Part shown: positions 20,816-30,693 of the stretch, one piece after another
How the letters are laid out: every line of letters begins with the position of its first letter
How positions within the stretch are numbered: position 1 is the stretch's first letter
Source of the DNA: Bacteroidales bacterium
Lineage (GTDB): Bacteria; Bacteroidota; Bacteroidia; Bacteroidales; UBA1715
Length of the DNA stretch: 64,000 nt
Assembly (NCBI GenBank): GCA_031286165.1
Contig: JAITUU010000045.1
Span: 57,205 to 121,204, forward strand
Direction: 5' to 3'
Notes under the pieces: generated by a model
Told to the model about the DNA's origin: nothing
What the model saw: only the letters and a program-made list of their open reading frames with translations
Databases searched by the model: none
Translations under genes and position numbers: made by a program

Positions 20816-22480
20816 ATGAAAAGGAAATATTTATTGTCCTGCGTATTTGTTGGTATGGGTGCTGTTTCACTTGCGCAATCACTTGTGGCTATCAATAAAC
20901 CAATAACACAAGATACAATATTGATAAATACTCGAAAAAACACTTTGAATATTCAATCAATAACAGCATCGGGGCAAGCAGTATTTTCTTCAAAGTCTGG
21001 TTATGTACGAATATTACTTACTGACGATTATGGCTATGACGTGTTGATATATGAAACTTCACCATTGTTTGCTATCAATGGAGTTGATAATTTTAAAAAT
21101 GCAGCATTAGAGAGCACAAACATTACTCGCAGTCATAATTTCACAAAAATTCGAGTGGAAATAGAGAATGCAGAATTGAGAAATGTGGTGATTGATGTAG
21201 GAAATGCCAAAAATACAAAAACACAACAACAAGTACAATCGGATAGAATTACACGAATAAATGACAATCTCCGTGTACAAAACGCACTGTGGCTTGCAGG
21301 CGAAACGTCCGTTTCGCGCATGAGTTTTGAAGAAAAGAAAACAATGTTTGGTGGAAAAGTTCCCGATTTGCAAGGGTTTGAATATTATAAGGGTGGAATT
21401 TTTGAATTGTACGATGAAGCAGAAAAACAAACTCAAAAAATCACGAGAGGCAATTCTCCCTATGTGTCTTCGTTTGATTGGCGTAATAGGCACGGCAGAA
21501 ATTGGATTACTTCAATAAAAGACCAACGACCAAATAACACTATTGGTGTTGGTTGTGCTGCGTTTACTATTGCCGGAGTAATAGAAGCATATACAAATTT
21601 ATATTACAATCAGTTATTGAATTTGGATTTATCGGAACAAGACCTTAATTGTGATGGTGGTACTATATCAATTTGGATACTTGATAGTTTTATTGAGGAC
21701 GGTGTAGTAAATGAATCTTGTTTACCGTTTATAGGTTCATTTGATAATTGTAATGATATATGTCAAAATCCGGAAGAAAAGATTAAAATAGATGGATATA
21801 GTTATTTTAATCTCGCAAATAAAACGTTTGATGACTTAAAATTGTTGGTTTTGCAATCTCCTGTGCATATTGGAATTACAAGTTGGTTTCATGCTATGGG
21901 ATTAATAGGTTATAAGTCTATTGAAGCAGGAGATAGAATTGATAAATTTGGATGGAATGATTATACAATAATTTCTCCTGACCACCATTTAATTGGAGAA
22001 GATGCGTGGATTGTAAAAAATAGTTGGGGAACAGATTGGGGGATAGATGGTTTTGGATATATTACGTTAAATTTGTCGGATTTTGGTGGATTTACGTTTT
22101 ATCAAAATAATGTAACCAGCCTCAATTACACCGATGCCGATATTGTGTGTGAAGATAGAGATGGCGATGGGTATTATTATTGGGGAATTGGTGAGAAACC
22201 TGCGCATTGCCCGAATTGCCCCGAAGAACCGGACGGAGACGATTCTAATCCGTGTTTAGGACCAATGGACGAATATGGAAATTGTAGAATACTTACCCCA
22301 ACTATTAATTTCACCAACCAAACAGTGAGTACAAATACAACCGTTACAAGTTGTGGAGATATTTTCGTAAAAGACGTACTCATACAAAGTGGAGCAAAAT
22401 TGATACTCGATGCCGAAGGAGAAATTATTATGGAAGGCGATTTGCACATAGAAAACGGTGCTGAGTTTGAACTGTGGTAG
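20816..22480 (+). CDS. Secreted papain-like (C1 family) cysteine protease with a 3-coathanger-stack-like C-terminus
   Basis: FDWRNRHGRNWITSIKDQRPNNTIGVGCAAFTIAGV, SWFHAMGLIGY (His), IVKNSWGTDWGIDGFGYI (Asn), C-terminal VLIQSGAKLILDAEGEIIMEGDLHIENGAEFEL. Confidence 0.85.
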   Translation: MKRKYLLSCVFVGMGAVSLAQSLVAINKPITQDTILINTRKNTLNIQSITASGQAVFSSKSGYVRILLTDDYGYDVLIYETSPLFAINGVDNFKNAALESTNITRSHNFTKIRVEIENAELRNVVIDVGNAKNTKTQQQVQSDRITRINDNLRVQNALWLAGETSVSRMSFEEKKTMFGGKVPDLQGFEYYKGGIFELYDEAEKQTQKITRGNSPYVSSFDWRNRHGRNWITSIKDQRPNNTIGVGCAAFTIAGVIEAYTNLYYNQLLNLDLSEQDLNCDGGTISIWILDSFIEDGVVNESCLPFIGSFDNCNDICQNPEEKIKIDGYSYFNLANKTFDDLKLLVLQSPVHIGITSWFHAMGLIGYKSIEAGDRIDKFGWNDYTIISPDHHLIGEDAWIVKNSWGTDWGIDGFGYITLNLSDFGGFTFYQNNVTSLNYTDADIVCEDRDGDGYYYWGIGEKPAHCPNCPEEPDGDDSNPCLGPMDEYGNCRILTPTINFTNQTVSTNTTVTSCGDIFVKDVLIQSGAKLILDAEGEIIMEGDLHIENGAEFELW

Positions 22481-22530
22481 AATAAAAACACTATTTTTGT
22501 TATTGAAAAATATGTATCAAACCAATTTAT

Positions 22531-23568
22531 ATGAGTATAATATTTCCAGCCGAATGGCACGCACAGGATTTTGTGCAACTGACGTGGGTTCACCCCGAAA
22601 CCGATTTTGAGAGTAATTACAAGCAAGCAGTGGCGTGTTTTGTGAAAATTGCCGATGCTATTAGCGCACGCCAAAAACTGCTGATAGTGTGCGAATGTAA
22701 AATACGAGTGATGCAGGAATTGGGCGATATAGCCAAGCGACAAAGCATATACTTTTTTGAATGTGAAAGCAACGATGTGTGGGCACGCGACCACGCTGCT
22801 ATTACGGTGTTCGATGAAGAAAATACACTGCTCTACGATTTTCGCTTCAATGGCTGGGGCAATAAATTCCCTGCCGAAAAAGATACTGCCATTACCAAAC
22901 AAGTATTCGATAGCGGATTTTTCAACCATGCTCGCTATGTGGATTTGAACGATTTCGTATTCGAGGGCGGTTCCATAGAATCGAATGGAGCAGGAGTGCT
23001 GCTCACCACCGAAGGTTGTTTGCTCACTCCCACGCGCAATCCGCAGTTTTCAAAAGCAGACATTGAAACCTATTTGAAAGAACAATTTGGTGCACACACC
23101 GTACTTTGGCTTGCTCACGGCTACATAGCCGGCGATGATACCGATAGCCATATAGACACACTCGCGCGTTTTGTGAACGAAGATACTATAACCTACGTGC
23201 AATGTACCGATGTGAATGACGAACACTATGCCGAATTGCAGGCTATGGAAAAGGAATTGCAAGGCTTTTGCACTCCGCAAGGAAAGCCCTATAACCTTGT
23301 GCCGCTGCCTATGACTACGCCGCAATTCGGCGAAGACGGCGAACGCCTGCCGGCAACCTACGCCAATTTTTTGATACTGAACGAAGCGGTTCTTTTGCCT
23401 ATATATAACTGCGCCACCGATAGTGAGGCAGTGAACATTATGCAAACCGCATTTCCCGACAGAGAAATTGTGCCCATTGATTGCTCGGTACTGATAACCC
23501 AACACGGCTCACTCCACTGTGTAACCATGCAATTTCCACACAATTTTGTGCATAATTGTTTGACGTAA
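22531..23568 (+). CDS. Agmatine deiminase family protein
   Basis: FPAEWHAQDFVQLTWVHPETDF...VWARDHAAITVF...FNGWGNKFPAEKD...VFEGGSIESNGAGVLLTTEGCLL. Confidence 0.92.
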   Translation: MSIIFPAEWHAQDFVQLTWVHPETDFESNYKQAVACFVKIADAISARQKLLIVCECKIRVMQELGDIAKRQSIYFFECESNDVWARDHAAITVFDEENTLLYDFRFNGWGNKFPAEKDTAITKQVFDSGFFNHARYVDLNDFVFEGGSIESNGAGVLLTTEGCLLTPTRNPQFSKADIETYLKEQFGAHTVLWLAHGYIAGDDTDSHIDTLARFVNEDTITYVQCTDVNDEHYAELQAMEKELQGFCTPQGKPYNLVPLPMTTPQFGEDGERLPATYANFLILNEAVLLPIYNCATDSEAVNIMQTAFPDREIVPIDCSVLITQHGSLHCVTMQFPHNFVHNCLT

Positions 23569-23641
23569 AAAACATAATAAATAGGCGAGGAATGTTTGCA
23601 CATTCCAAAAAATCTCTACTTTTGCTTTAAAAACAAAACCA

Positions 23642-24592
23642 ATGATACAAACCGAAGCCTTAGTTATTTTTCTTGTGATTGTGTGCGCACTTCTGGCACT
23701 CGATTTGGGCGTGTTCAATAAAAAAGAACACATCATTTCCACCAAAGAAGCACTTGTAACCACCTGTTTTTGGGTGTTTATAGCATTGTGTTTCAATGTT
23801 TTGATTTATTTTGCGTACAAATATCAATGGTTTGGGCTTACGCCCGCAAGTACTCCGCGTACTACGGCGGTGGAATTTTTTACCGGTTACATTATAGAAC
23901 TCTCGCTGAGTTTCGACAATGTGTTTGTTATCGCCATGTTGTTTTCCTATTTTAATATTCCGCAACAATATCAACACAGGGTACTGTTTTGGGGAATTTT
24001 GGGGGCAATAGTATTTCGCGGTATTATGATAGTGATAGGTGCTGCGCTGGTGCAAAAATTCGATTGGATTATGTACGTGTTCGGTGCGCTCCTTATATTT
24101 TCGGCACTGAAAATGATTTTCGGCAAAAACGAAGAATTTGATGCCGATAAAAATAAAATAGTGCAGGCTCTGCGAAAACTCTACCCTATAAGCAATAATT
24201 TTGACGGCAGTAAATTCTTTACGTTTGTAAACGGTCAGCGAGCACTCACACCCATGATGGTGGCTTTGGTAATTATAGAGGCTACCGATGTGCTCTTTGC
24301 CATAGATTCTATTCCGGCAATTTTTGTGGTTACTCGCGACCCGTTTATTGTTATCACCTCCAATATTTTTGCCATTCTTGGCTTGCGTTCCATGTATTTT
24401 GTGTTGGTATCTATGATTAATAAATTCCACTACTTGCAAAAAAGCCTTATTGTGCTCTTGTTTTTTATTGGTATCAAAATGCTGCTATCACACGTGGTGC
24501 ACATTCCTATTTATCTCTCGCTTCTCATTATTCTCCTGATTTTGCTCGGCGGTGTGCTGCTTTCGGTGCTGAAAGGAACAAATGAAAAATAG
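23642..24592 (+). CDS. TerC/Alx family metal-homeostasis membrane protein
   Basis: FFTGYIIELSLSFDNVFVIAMLFSYFNIPQQYQHRVLFWGILGAIVFRG. Confidence 0.93.
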   Translation: MIQTEALVIFLVIVCALLALDLGVFNKKEHIISTKEALVTTCFWVFIALCFNVLIYFAYKYQWFGLTPASTPRTTAVEFFTGYIIELSLSFDNVFVIAMLFSYFNIPQQYQHRVLFWGILGAIVFRGIMIVIGAALVQKFDWIMYVFGALLIFSALKMIFGKNEEFDADKNKIVQALRKLYPISNNFDGSKFFTFVNGQRALTPMMVALVIIEATDVLFAIDSIPAIFVVTRDPFIVITSNIFAILGLRSMYFVLVSMINKFHYLQKSLIVLLFFIGIKMLLSHVVHIPIYLSLLIILLILLGGVLLSVLKGTNEK

Positions 24593-24603
24593 TTGTTTGG
24601 TAT

Positions 24604-24656
24604 TAGTTGTTAGTTAGCAGGTTTCAGTTATTCAGTTATTCAATTACTCAATCATT
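24604..24656. repeat. 7-nt array (TAGTTGT/TAGTTAG) then 8-nt array CAGTTATT CAGTTATT CAATTACT CAATCATT abutting the mutY-like gene
   Basis: Four consecutive 8-mers at 24625-24656, 4 nt before the predicted GTG start at 24661. Confidence 0.85.
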
Positions 24657-24660
24657 CCTC

Positions 24661-25491
24661 GTGTCTAAAAAAGAATTTCTAACTCCTCAAAACATTACTG
24701 ATTTTCAACAAACGGTGCTGCGCAAAGGACGGGAATTGTATCGCCCCATGCCATGGCGGAGCAATCCTACGGAATATTATGTGCTACTTTCGGAAATTAT
24801 GTTGCAGCAAACGCAAGTAGCGCGTGTATTGATTAAATTCGAGGAGTTTACGCAGGCATTTCCTACCATAGAAAGTCTTGCCGCCGCCGATTTTTCCGAA
24901 GTGTTGCAGCATTGGTCGGGATTGGGGTATAATAGGAGAGCGCGATTTTTGCATCAAACGGCGCAAAAAATCGTTGATTTCGGCACATTCCCGCGCACAG
25001 TGGAAGAATTGGTAAAACTTCCCGGCATTGGCGTGAATACTGCGGCATCTATTCTTGTGTATGTCTTCAATCAAGCCGAAGTATTTGTAGAAACCAATGT
25101 GCGCACGGTGTTTATTTACACCTTTTTGTCCGAAGAACAAGAAAAGATAGACGAAAGCGTGCTTCGTTCGCTGGTGGAGCAAACCTTGTATGCCGAAAAT
25201 CCCCGACAATGGTATTGGGCATTGATGGATTACGGCACGCACATTAAAAAAACGGAAGGAAATTTTAACCGTCTCTCGAAAATGCACAGCACGCAATCGA
25301 AATTTGAAGGTTCTAAGCGGCAAAAACGTGCGCAAATACTGCGTTTGCTGCTCAAAGAAGACGGCTGCACGCCCGAAGATATAACGCGCGAATTGCAATA
25401 TTCACCACAACTCACCGCAGAATTACTCGAAGCCTTGTGCAAAGACCACATGATAGCAAATCGCGATGGATTGTGGAATATCAATTCTTAA
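24661..25491 (+). CDS. mutY: HhH-GPD DNA glycosylase, MutY-like, no FeS cysteine loop and no NUDIX domain
   Basis: YYVLLSEIMLQQTQVARVLIKFEEFTQAFPTIESLAAADFSEVLQHWSGLGYNRRARFLHQTAQKI...KLPGIGVNTAASI; start moved to GTG 24661. Confidence 0.8.
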   Translation: MSKKEFLTPQNITDFQQTVLRKGRELYRPMPWRSNPTEYYVLLSEIMLQQTQVARVLIKFEEFTQAFPTIESLAAADFSEVLQHWSGLGYNRRARFLHQTAQKIVDFGTFPRTVEELVKLPGIGVNTAASILVYVFNQAEVFVETNVRTVFIYTFLSEEQEKIDESVLRSLVEQTLYAENPRQWYWALMDYGTHIKKTEGNFNRLSKMHSTQSKFEGSKRQKRAQILRLLLKEDGCTPEDITRELQYSPQLTAELLEALCKDHMIANRDGLWNINS

Positions 25492-25509
25492 ATAATCGTT
25501 AATGATTAC

Positions 25510-25541
25510 TGTTGAATAACAGAATAACCGAGTAAGCGAAA
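25510..25541. repeat. 8-nt degenerate array in reverse sense (TGTTGAAT AACAGAAT AACCGAGT AAGCGAAA)
   Basis: Direct reading downstream of the mutY-like gene. Confidence 0.7.
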
Positions 25542-25576
25542 CCTAAAAATCTCTTGATTGAAAACGCTTAATTGAA

Positions 25577-26185
25577 CTACGCTTTATATTCCACTCTGTC
25601 GCGAATGGAGCGGGCGAGGGTGAGTTCATCGGTATATTCCAATTCGTTGCCTACTGCCACACCGCGTGCTATCATAGAAATTTTGCACGAAAACTGCTGC
25701 AATTTTTTATGAATGTAAAAACTTGTGGTATCGCCTTCCACCGTTACCGGCAGGGCAAAAATAATTTCTTCCACGCCGCCGCGTTCCACTCGTTCCACCA
25801 AAGTCTGAATTTCCAAATCAAACGGCGATACACCATCTATGGGCGAAATCACACCGCCCAGCACGTGATACACACCCCGAAATTGCTGCGTAGCCTCTAT
25901 CACCAGCACATCTTTGATAGTTTCTACCACACAAATAGTGGAAAAATCGCGCAAGGGATTGGCGCAAATATCGCACACATCGCTATCGGAAATAGCGTGG
26001 CAGGTGGTGCAAAAACACACTTTGCGTTTTAAATTACTGATGGCTTCGCTCAAACTAAACGCATAATTTTCATCATGCCGCACAATGTGTAATGCCAAGC
26101 GCAGAGCAGTTTTTTTACCAATTCCGGGCAGTTTGCCGATTTCTTGTACGGCTGTTTCTAAATATTTCGATGAGAAAGTTTCCAC
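25577..26185 (-). CDS. recR: Recombination mediator protein RecR
   Basis: LPGIGKKTALRLALHIV, four-Cys zinc motif CFCTTCHAISDSDVCDIC, TOPRIM region. Confidence 0.97.
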   Translation of the reverse strand: METFSSKYLETAVQEIGKLPGIGKKTALRLALHIVRHDENYAFSLSEAISNLKRKVCFCTTCHAISDSDVCDICANPLRDFSTICVVETIKDVLVIEATQQFRGVYHVLGGVISPIDGVSPFDLEIQTLVERVERGGVEEIIFALPVTVEGDTTSFYIHKKLQQFSCKISMIARGVAVGNELEYTDELTLARSIRDRVEYKA

Positions 26186-26204
26186 ATTCGTATGAGGTAT
26201 TCAT

Positions 26205-27227
26205 TTACATAGGTTTATCGCCAAAACAAACCCCCAACGCCCGCGCCGAAACCACTATCATTTCTTCGGGGTCTATTGTTTTGAGTTTGCCGGCAGATTC
26301 TTTTAACGAAATATGGTCCACCGTATTGTTTTTGAACACCACTAATTGATTATATTTTTCTTTTGCTATCAGGTGTGCGGCGTAGCGTCCGTAGCGCGTG
26401 GCAAGTATGCGGTCGGCAGCAGAGGGGGTACCTCCGCGCTGAATATAGCCGAGCACTGTTTCGCGCGTTTCTATGCCGGTTGCTTGCTCTATGCGTTGCG
26501 CCAATTCGTGTGCAGTAAAATTATTATTTTCCTGCGAATACACACCTTCGGCTACCACTACTATCGACACGGGTTTCCCTTGTGTGTGTCGTTTGTGTAA
26601 ATAATTTGTAACAATATCAATATTGCAGGTAATTTCGGGAACAAGAATGACATCACCACCGCCGGCAATACCGGCATGAAGGGCTATCCAACCGGCATTG
26701 TGCCCCATTACTTCTATTATCATAATGCGATGATGCGAATTGCCGGTAGTGTGCAGGCGGTCTATGGCATCGGTGCAAATATTCACTGCCGAATCGAAAC
26801 CAAAGGTTTGGTCGGTGCCCCACACATCGTTGTCTATCGTTTTGGGAATACCTATTACATTCAGTCCGATTTTCGAGAGTTTGTGCGCGGTTTTTATAGT
26901 ACCGTTGCCGCCTATGCACACCAAGCAATCGAGGTCTAAATCGCGGTAATTACTCAGAATTTTATCGGTTTTCATTTCTCCGGCATCGTCTTTAAAGGGT
27001 TTTTCGCGCGAAGTACCCAAAATAGTGCCGCCCTGTGTAAGAATACCTGAAACATCACTTTCGGTGAGTTCGGTATAGTCATTGTTTATCAGTCCTTTAT
27101 ATCCATCGTAAAAGCCCAGCACTTTCATACCGTATTCTACTATGGCGGTTTTTGCAACGCCTCTAATGGCGGCATTTAAGCCGGGACAATCGCCGCCGGC
27201 AGTTAAAATTCCTATTCGTTTTGTCAT
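26205..27227 (-). CDS. pfkA: ATP-dependent 6-phosphofructokinase
   Basis: MTKRIGILTAGGDCPGLNAAIRGV...GGTILGTSREKPF...IPKTIDNDVWGTDQTFGFDSAV. Confidence 0.96.
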   Translation of the reverse strand: MTKRIGILTAGGDCPGLNAAIRGVAKTAIVEYGMKVLGFYDGYKGLINNDYTELTESDVSGILTQGGTILGTSREKPFKDDAGEMKTDKILSNYRDLDLDCLVCIGGNGTIKTAHKLSKIGLNVIGIPKTIDNDVWGTDQTFGFDSAVNICTDAIDRLHTTGNSHHRIMIIEVMGHNAGWIALHAGIAGGGDVILVPEITCNIDIVTNYLHKRHTQGKPVSIVVVAEGVYSQENNNFTAHELAQRIEQATGIETRETVLGYIQRGGTPSAADRILATRYGRYAAHLIAKEKYNQLVVFKNNTVDHISLKESAGKLKTIDPEEMIVVSARALGVCFGDKPM

Positions 27228-27249
27228 AATTGGTGGGTGTTATAGCTAG

Positions 27250-30200
27250 TTATTTTTTATTCTTCTGTATTTTTGCAACAACGGTATTTATATTGGTCAA
27301 TTCCTGCGATAAATGTTTCTTGATTTCTACCCGCATTTTGCCGAGAAAATGTGCCGACAAGGTATTCTTTTGCGGATTGTTTTCCACAAATGCAGTTGCT
27401 TTTTCTGCGCAAACGTTCCCTAATTCTGCTAATTGTATATGATGTTCGTTCAAATCATTAAATTTTGGAAAATATACATCAAGAATTTTTTTGTGTACAT
27501 CACGCGGACCAAATAAACCCCGCGTTTGAAAATCTTTGATTTGTTCATTGAGAATAGAAGAGTTTAATATCGCTGCTACGTAATCTGCTTCTTGCTTGTT
27601 TTCGGTATGATACACATAGGTTTTACTTTCTGCCAAAAATTCAACATCAAGTTTTTGTCTGTCGAGAACCAATGCGTTCGCATCTTTTGCCGAAGCGGTA
27701 TAAAGCACTAAATAACGAAGATTCAAGTTTTGAGAGGTAAGTCCTTTCTGAAAATCTATTCGGTCAGTTGCCGACATATTTTTTGATTTGTCAGTTTTTT
27801 TCAAATTCCAAATTGTTTCAACATTTTTAAACCACTGCCACGCTCTCAGTTCGCTTGCATTCATGAGTTGTTCAGAAGTATAAAGTTTTATTCTTTTTAA
27901 TCCGTCATGTTTTTTTTCTATTGTTATGGGTAGTGTAATCAAGTCGGGATTGTGTAAATAAAACGGCAAAATAGATTTTGAAATGGCTGTACGAAAAAGA
28001 AATTTACTTTCAACTTGCCCCGTCAAAGTTGTTTTCCAAGGCTCTTTGGCATCTGTTAAAATATCGGCTGATGTTTTTATGCTTACAATTCTATCTACGA
28101 AATCTTTTGGTTTTTCTTGATTCAAATCCACAAAATAAAATGCTCGTGGAACAATGGTAGCACCTTGCTTGAAAAGCGATTTGTAGGGGCTTACGGCATT
28201 CTTCGTAGTACTTTTTTCAGTTGAAAATGCAGTTGCTTTGCCTTGTGTTTTCAAATACCAAACAACGGGAGTTTCTTTTAGTTTTGTTTTTGCAATGTTG
28301 TAATGACAATTATGTTCAGGAAGGCGTCCTTCAAACTGTTTTCCTTCTCTGACCGACATTTTTCCGCTTTGTTTATCATTTCTCTTTTCTGCAAAAAACA
28401 CACAACTCGGAATATTGAAAAGTGGCTGTACTTTATCTAAATCCCATATTTGAGTGAGTTTAAATCCTCGCGCCTCTCCACTACGAGTGCGGTCGTGTTG
28501 GTCGCCGCTAAAAAAAGAGCGCGGAAGCACAAAGGCAATTTTACCTTGTTCTTTAAGAAAATAACTACTGCAATGAGCCAGAAAAATTGCCGCAATTTCA
28601 AGATGTGGATAGTTTTTTTGATTTGTTGGTTTTACTTTGTAGCGCACTGCCAGCGTATTCAATATGTTTTGATAATCTTCGTTATTGATAGAACTGAACG
28701 TGAGCCACGGTGGATTGCCAATTATGTAATCAAAAAATTCGTATAAAAAATATGGTTTATACAGATTGGCAATAATAAATTTCCAAATACTGTCGCGTTT
28801 TTGCTCTTTTGTTATTTTAAAACCTTTGTAAATTTCATAATAACTATTTGCTGCAACACCATTTGCACTATTTGAAATTTGCTTGTATAAAATATCGGTA
28901 AATTTTTCTATTGAAATAGGTTTTTCGTGCAATCCGTGTGCAGAAAGTTGGTCGCATATATCAAGTGCCATGTTAAATTCCGCCATATTATTGAGTACCA
29001 ACGAATTAATTTTATACGTTTTACGGTCTATTGGCATTTCAAAGTCGTTGCCAAACAGTGTCCCCTCATTAATAGGCGAATAGAGTGTATTTGCAAGTAA
29101 AATATTAATCTGAATAGGGTTTCGAGTATCTTTTATATCTTTTCCTAATGCAAGCAATACGGTTGTTTTTGCAATTTGTACAGAAAGCGGGTGAATGTCG
29201 ATACCGTAAATTTGTTTATTGATTTCTTCGGGTGTTTTTTCTGGATTTTGTTGTTTAATTCGTTGGATTGCCGCACGAAGAAATGAACCACTACCACACG
29301 AAGGGTCAAGAATTTTTTTACATTTTCCAAAATCAAACTCGCTTACAACTCGTTCGCAAAGCCAGTCGGGTGTGTAGTATTCACCGAGTTTGTGCCGTGT
29401 ATCAAGGTCTATAAGTTCCTGATACACACCTTTTAAAATATCTTCTTGTATGGTTTCAAAATCAAATATTGAGAGTTCTTGTGCTATAAGTCGAAACACT
29501 TTTTTCAATTTTGGAAAATTACGATTATCGGTTACCCAATAAAAAAAGTCATTATCAACAAAATTGGCAATATTTTTTGTTTTGAAAATTTCGCCATTGA
29601 GGATATTTACCATTTTATCATCGTCAATAAACTCGTCTTTATCCAACACTTGAAAAGCAATCATTTTTGAAAAAACACTCAAATACGTGTGTATTAAGAA
29701 AATATCTTCTCGCTTATCAAATCGTCCGTAGGCAATGCTCAAAAACTTGTGCCATTGCTCAAAAGACACTTGCACTTCGCCGTATTTTTTTGCATCGTTA
29801 AACCAATGATTTAACTCTCGAAACGATTCTATAAATATATTGCTCTGAAAACCAAACGCTTGTTCAATGCTTTTTAATGTGGCTTGTTGCTTTGTTTCGT
29901 GAAAAAGAAACCGGTCGAGCCAATAATAAAAATCTTCGGAATTTTCTTCGGTAAGGGTAAAGGAAAAATCCGTTTCGTTCAGTATAAGTTCGTGCTCTTG
30001 TAATTTTTCAAGTTTATCAATACAAGAAATATCGGGAGTAACAACTTTCCAATGTATAAAATCGGAGGCAATAAGTGTAAAATCAAACCCTGCACCGGTG
30101 CGCATTTTGCCCAACATATAACCAGCCAACTGCTCTTTTGCGTGATTGTATGTTACGTGCAAATCATTTTCAAACTCTATGATTATGTTGTTGAAAAGTG

Positions 30201-30438
30201 TGTCTGCACTGCCTTTGTGAAGTTTGTCTCTGCGTGGAATATTGAGTACGGTTGCCTCTGCACCGAGTGTAATTTTATCTATAATTTGCTGAATTTCAGA
30301 ATTCCCCCAATAAAGACGGTTTAAAAGGTCTTTAAAAGCCTCTTTTTTTGTCAGTTCCTTATTTGCCAATTTTACTTTTTTGTAATAGTGCTCAATATGT
30401 TTGATTGTATCACTCATGCTTTGGGGTTTTAAATGCAA
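27250..30438 (-). CDS. Type IIG-like restriction/N6-adenine DNA methyltransferase fusion
   Basis: Methylase motifs ILDPSCGSGSFLRAA and IIGNPPWLTF; N-terminal nuclease-like segment SADTLFNNIIIEFENDL; C-terminal TRD-like region. The ATG at 30417 (MSDTIKH) is a likelier start. Confidence 0.85.
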   Translation of the reverse strand: MHLKPQSMSDTIKHIEHYYKKVKLANKELTKKEAFKDLLNRLYWGNSEIQQIIDKITLGAEATVLNIPRRDKLHKGSADTLFNNIIIEFENDLHVTYNHAKEQLAGYMLGKMRTGAGFDFTLIASDFIHWKVVTPDISCIDKLEKLQEHELILNETDFSFTLTEENSEDFYYWLDRFLFHETKQQATLKSIEQAFGFQSNIFIESFRELNHWFNDAKKYGEVQVSFEQWHKFLSIAYGRFDKREDIFLIHTYLSVFSKMIAFQVLDKDEFIDDDKMVNILNGEIFKTKNIANFVDNDFFYWVTDNRNFPKLKKVFRLIAQELSIFDFETIQEDILKGVYQELIDLDTRHKLGEYYTPDWLCERVVSEFDFGKCKKILDPSCGSGSFLRAAIQRIKQQNPEKTPEEINKQIYGIDIHPLSVQIAKTTVLLALGKDIKDTRNPIQINILLANTLYSPINEGTLFGNDFEMPIDRKTYKINSLVLNNMAEFNMALDICDQLSAHGLHEKPISIEKFTDILYKQISNSANGVAANSYYEIYKGFKITKEQKRDSIWKFIIANLYKPYFLYEFFDYIIGNPPWLTFSSINNEDYQNILNTLAVRYKVKPTNQKNYPHLEIAAIFLAHCSSYFLKEQGKIAFVLPRSFFSGDQHDRTRSGEARGFKLTQIWDLDKVQPLFNIPSCVFFAEKRNDKQSGKMSVREGKQFEGRLPEHNCHYNIAKTKLKETPVVWYLKTQGKATAFSTEKSTTKNAVSPYKSLFKQGATIVPRAFYFVDLNQEKPKDFVDRIVSIKTSADILTDAKEPWKTTLTGQVESKFLFRTAISKSILPFYLHNPDLITLPITIEKKHDGLKRIKLYTSEQLMNASELRAWQWFKNVETIWNLKKTDKSKNMSATDRIDFQKGLTSQNLNLRYLVLYTASAKDANALVLDRQKLDVEFLAESKTYVYHTENKQEADYVAAILNSSILNEQIKDFQTRGLFGPRDVHKKILDVYFPKFNDLNEHHIQLAELGNVCAEKATAFVENNPQKNTLSAHFLGKMRVEIKKHLSQELTNINTVVAKIQKNKK

Positions 30439-30693
30439 ATATACATTTTTTACTAAAAAAATTCATTGTTTTTTTCTTCTCAGTGTTTTTTTTTTCGGCA
30501 CTCTATGGATACAATGGTTCAAAAATATGCGGATTACAATCCTTGTGCAATGCTCTCAAAAATCAAATACACTACTACTCAAATTTTTGTGTTGTTTAAA
30601 AACTTTTAATAACTCTCAAAAGCGAAATGGGGTGATTTGAAAAATAGATTTTAATTTTGGACTACTTTTTTTCACACAAAAAACACACTCACT

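Noticed and set aside
23660-24439. 259 aa minus-strand ORF
   Set aside because: Antisense to the TerC gene; His/Asn/Lys-rich shadow translation.
30439-30693. Possible cobalamin riboswitch upstream of class II RNR
   Set aside because: No B12-box (GCCACTG-like) or recognisable riboswitch core on reading; the region is AT-rich with other small repeats.
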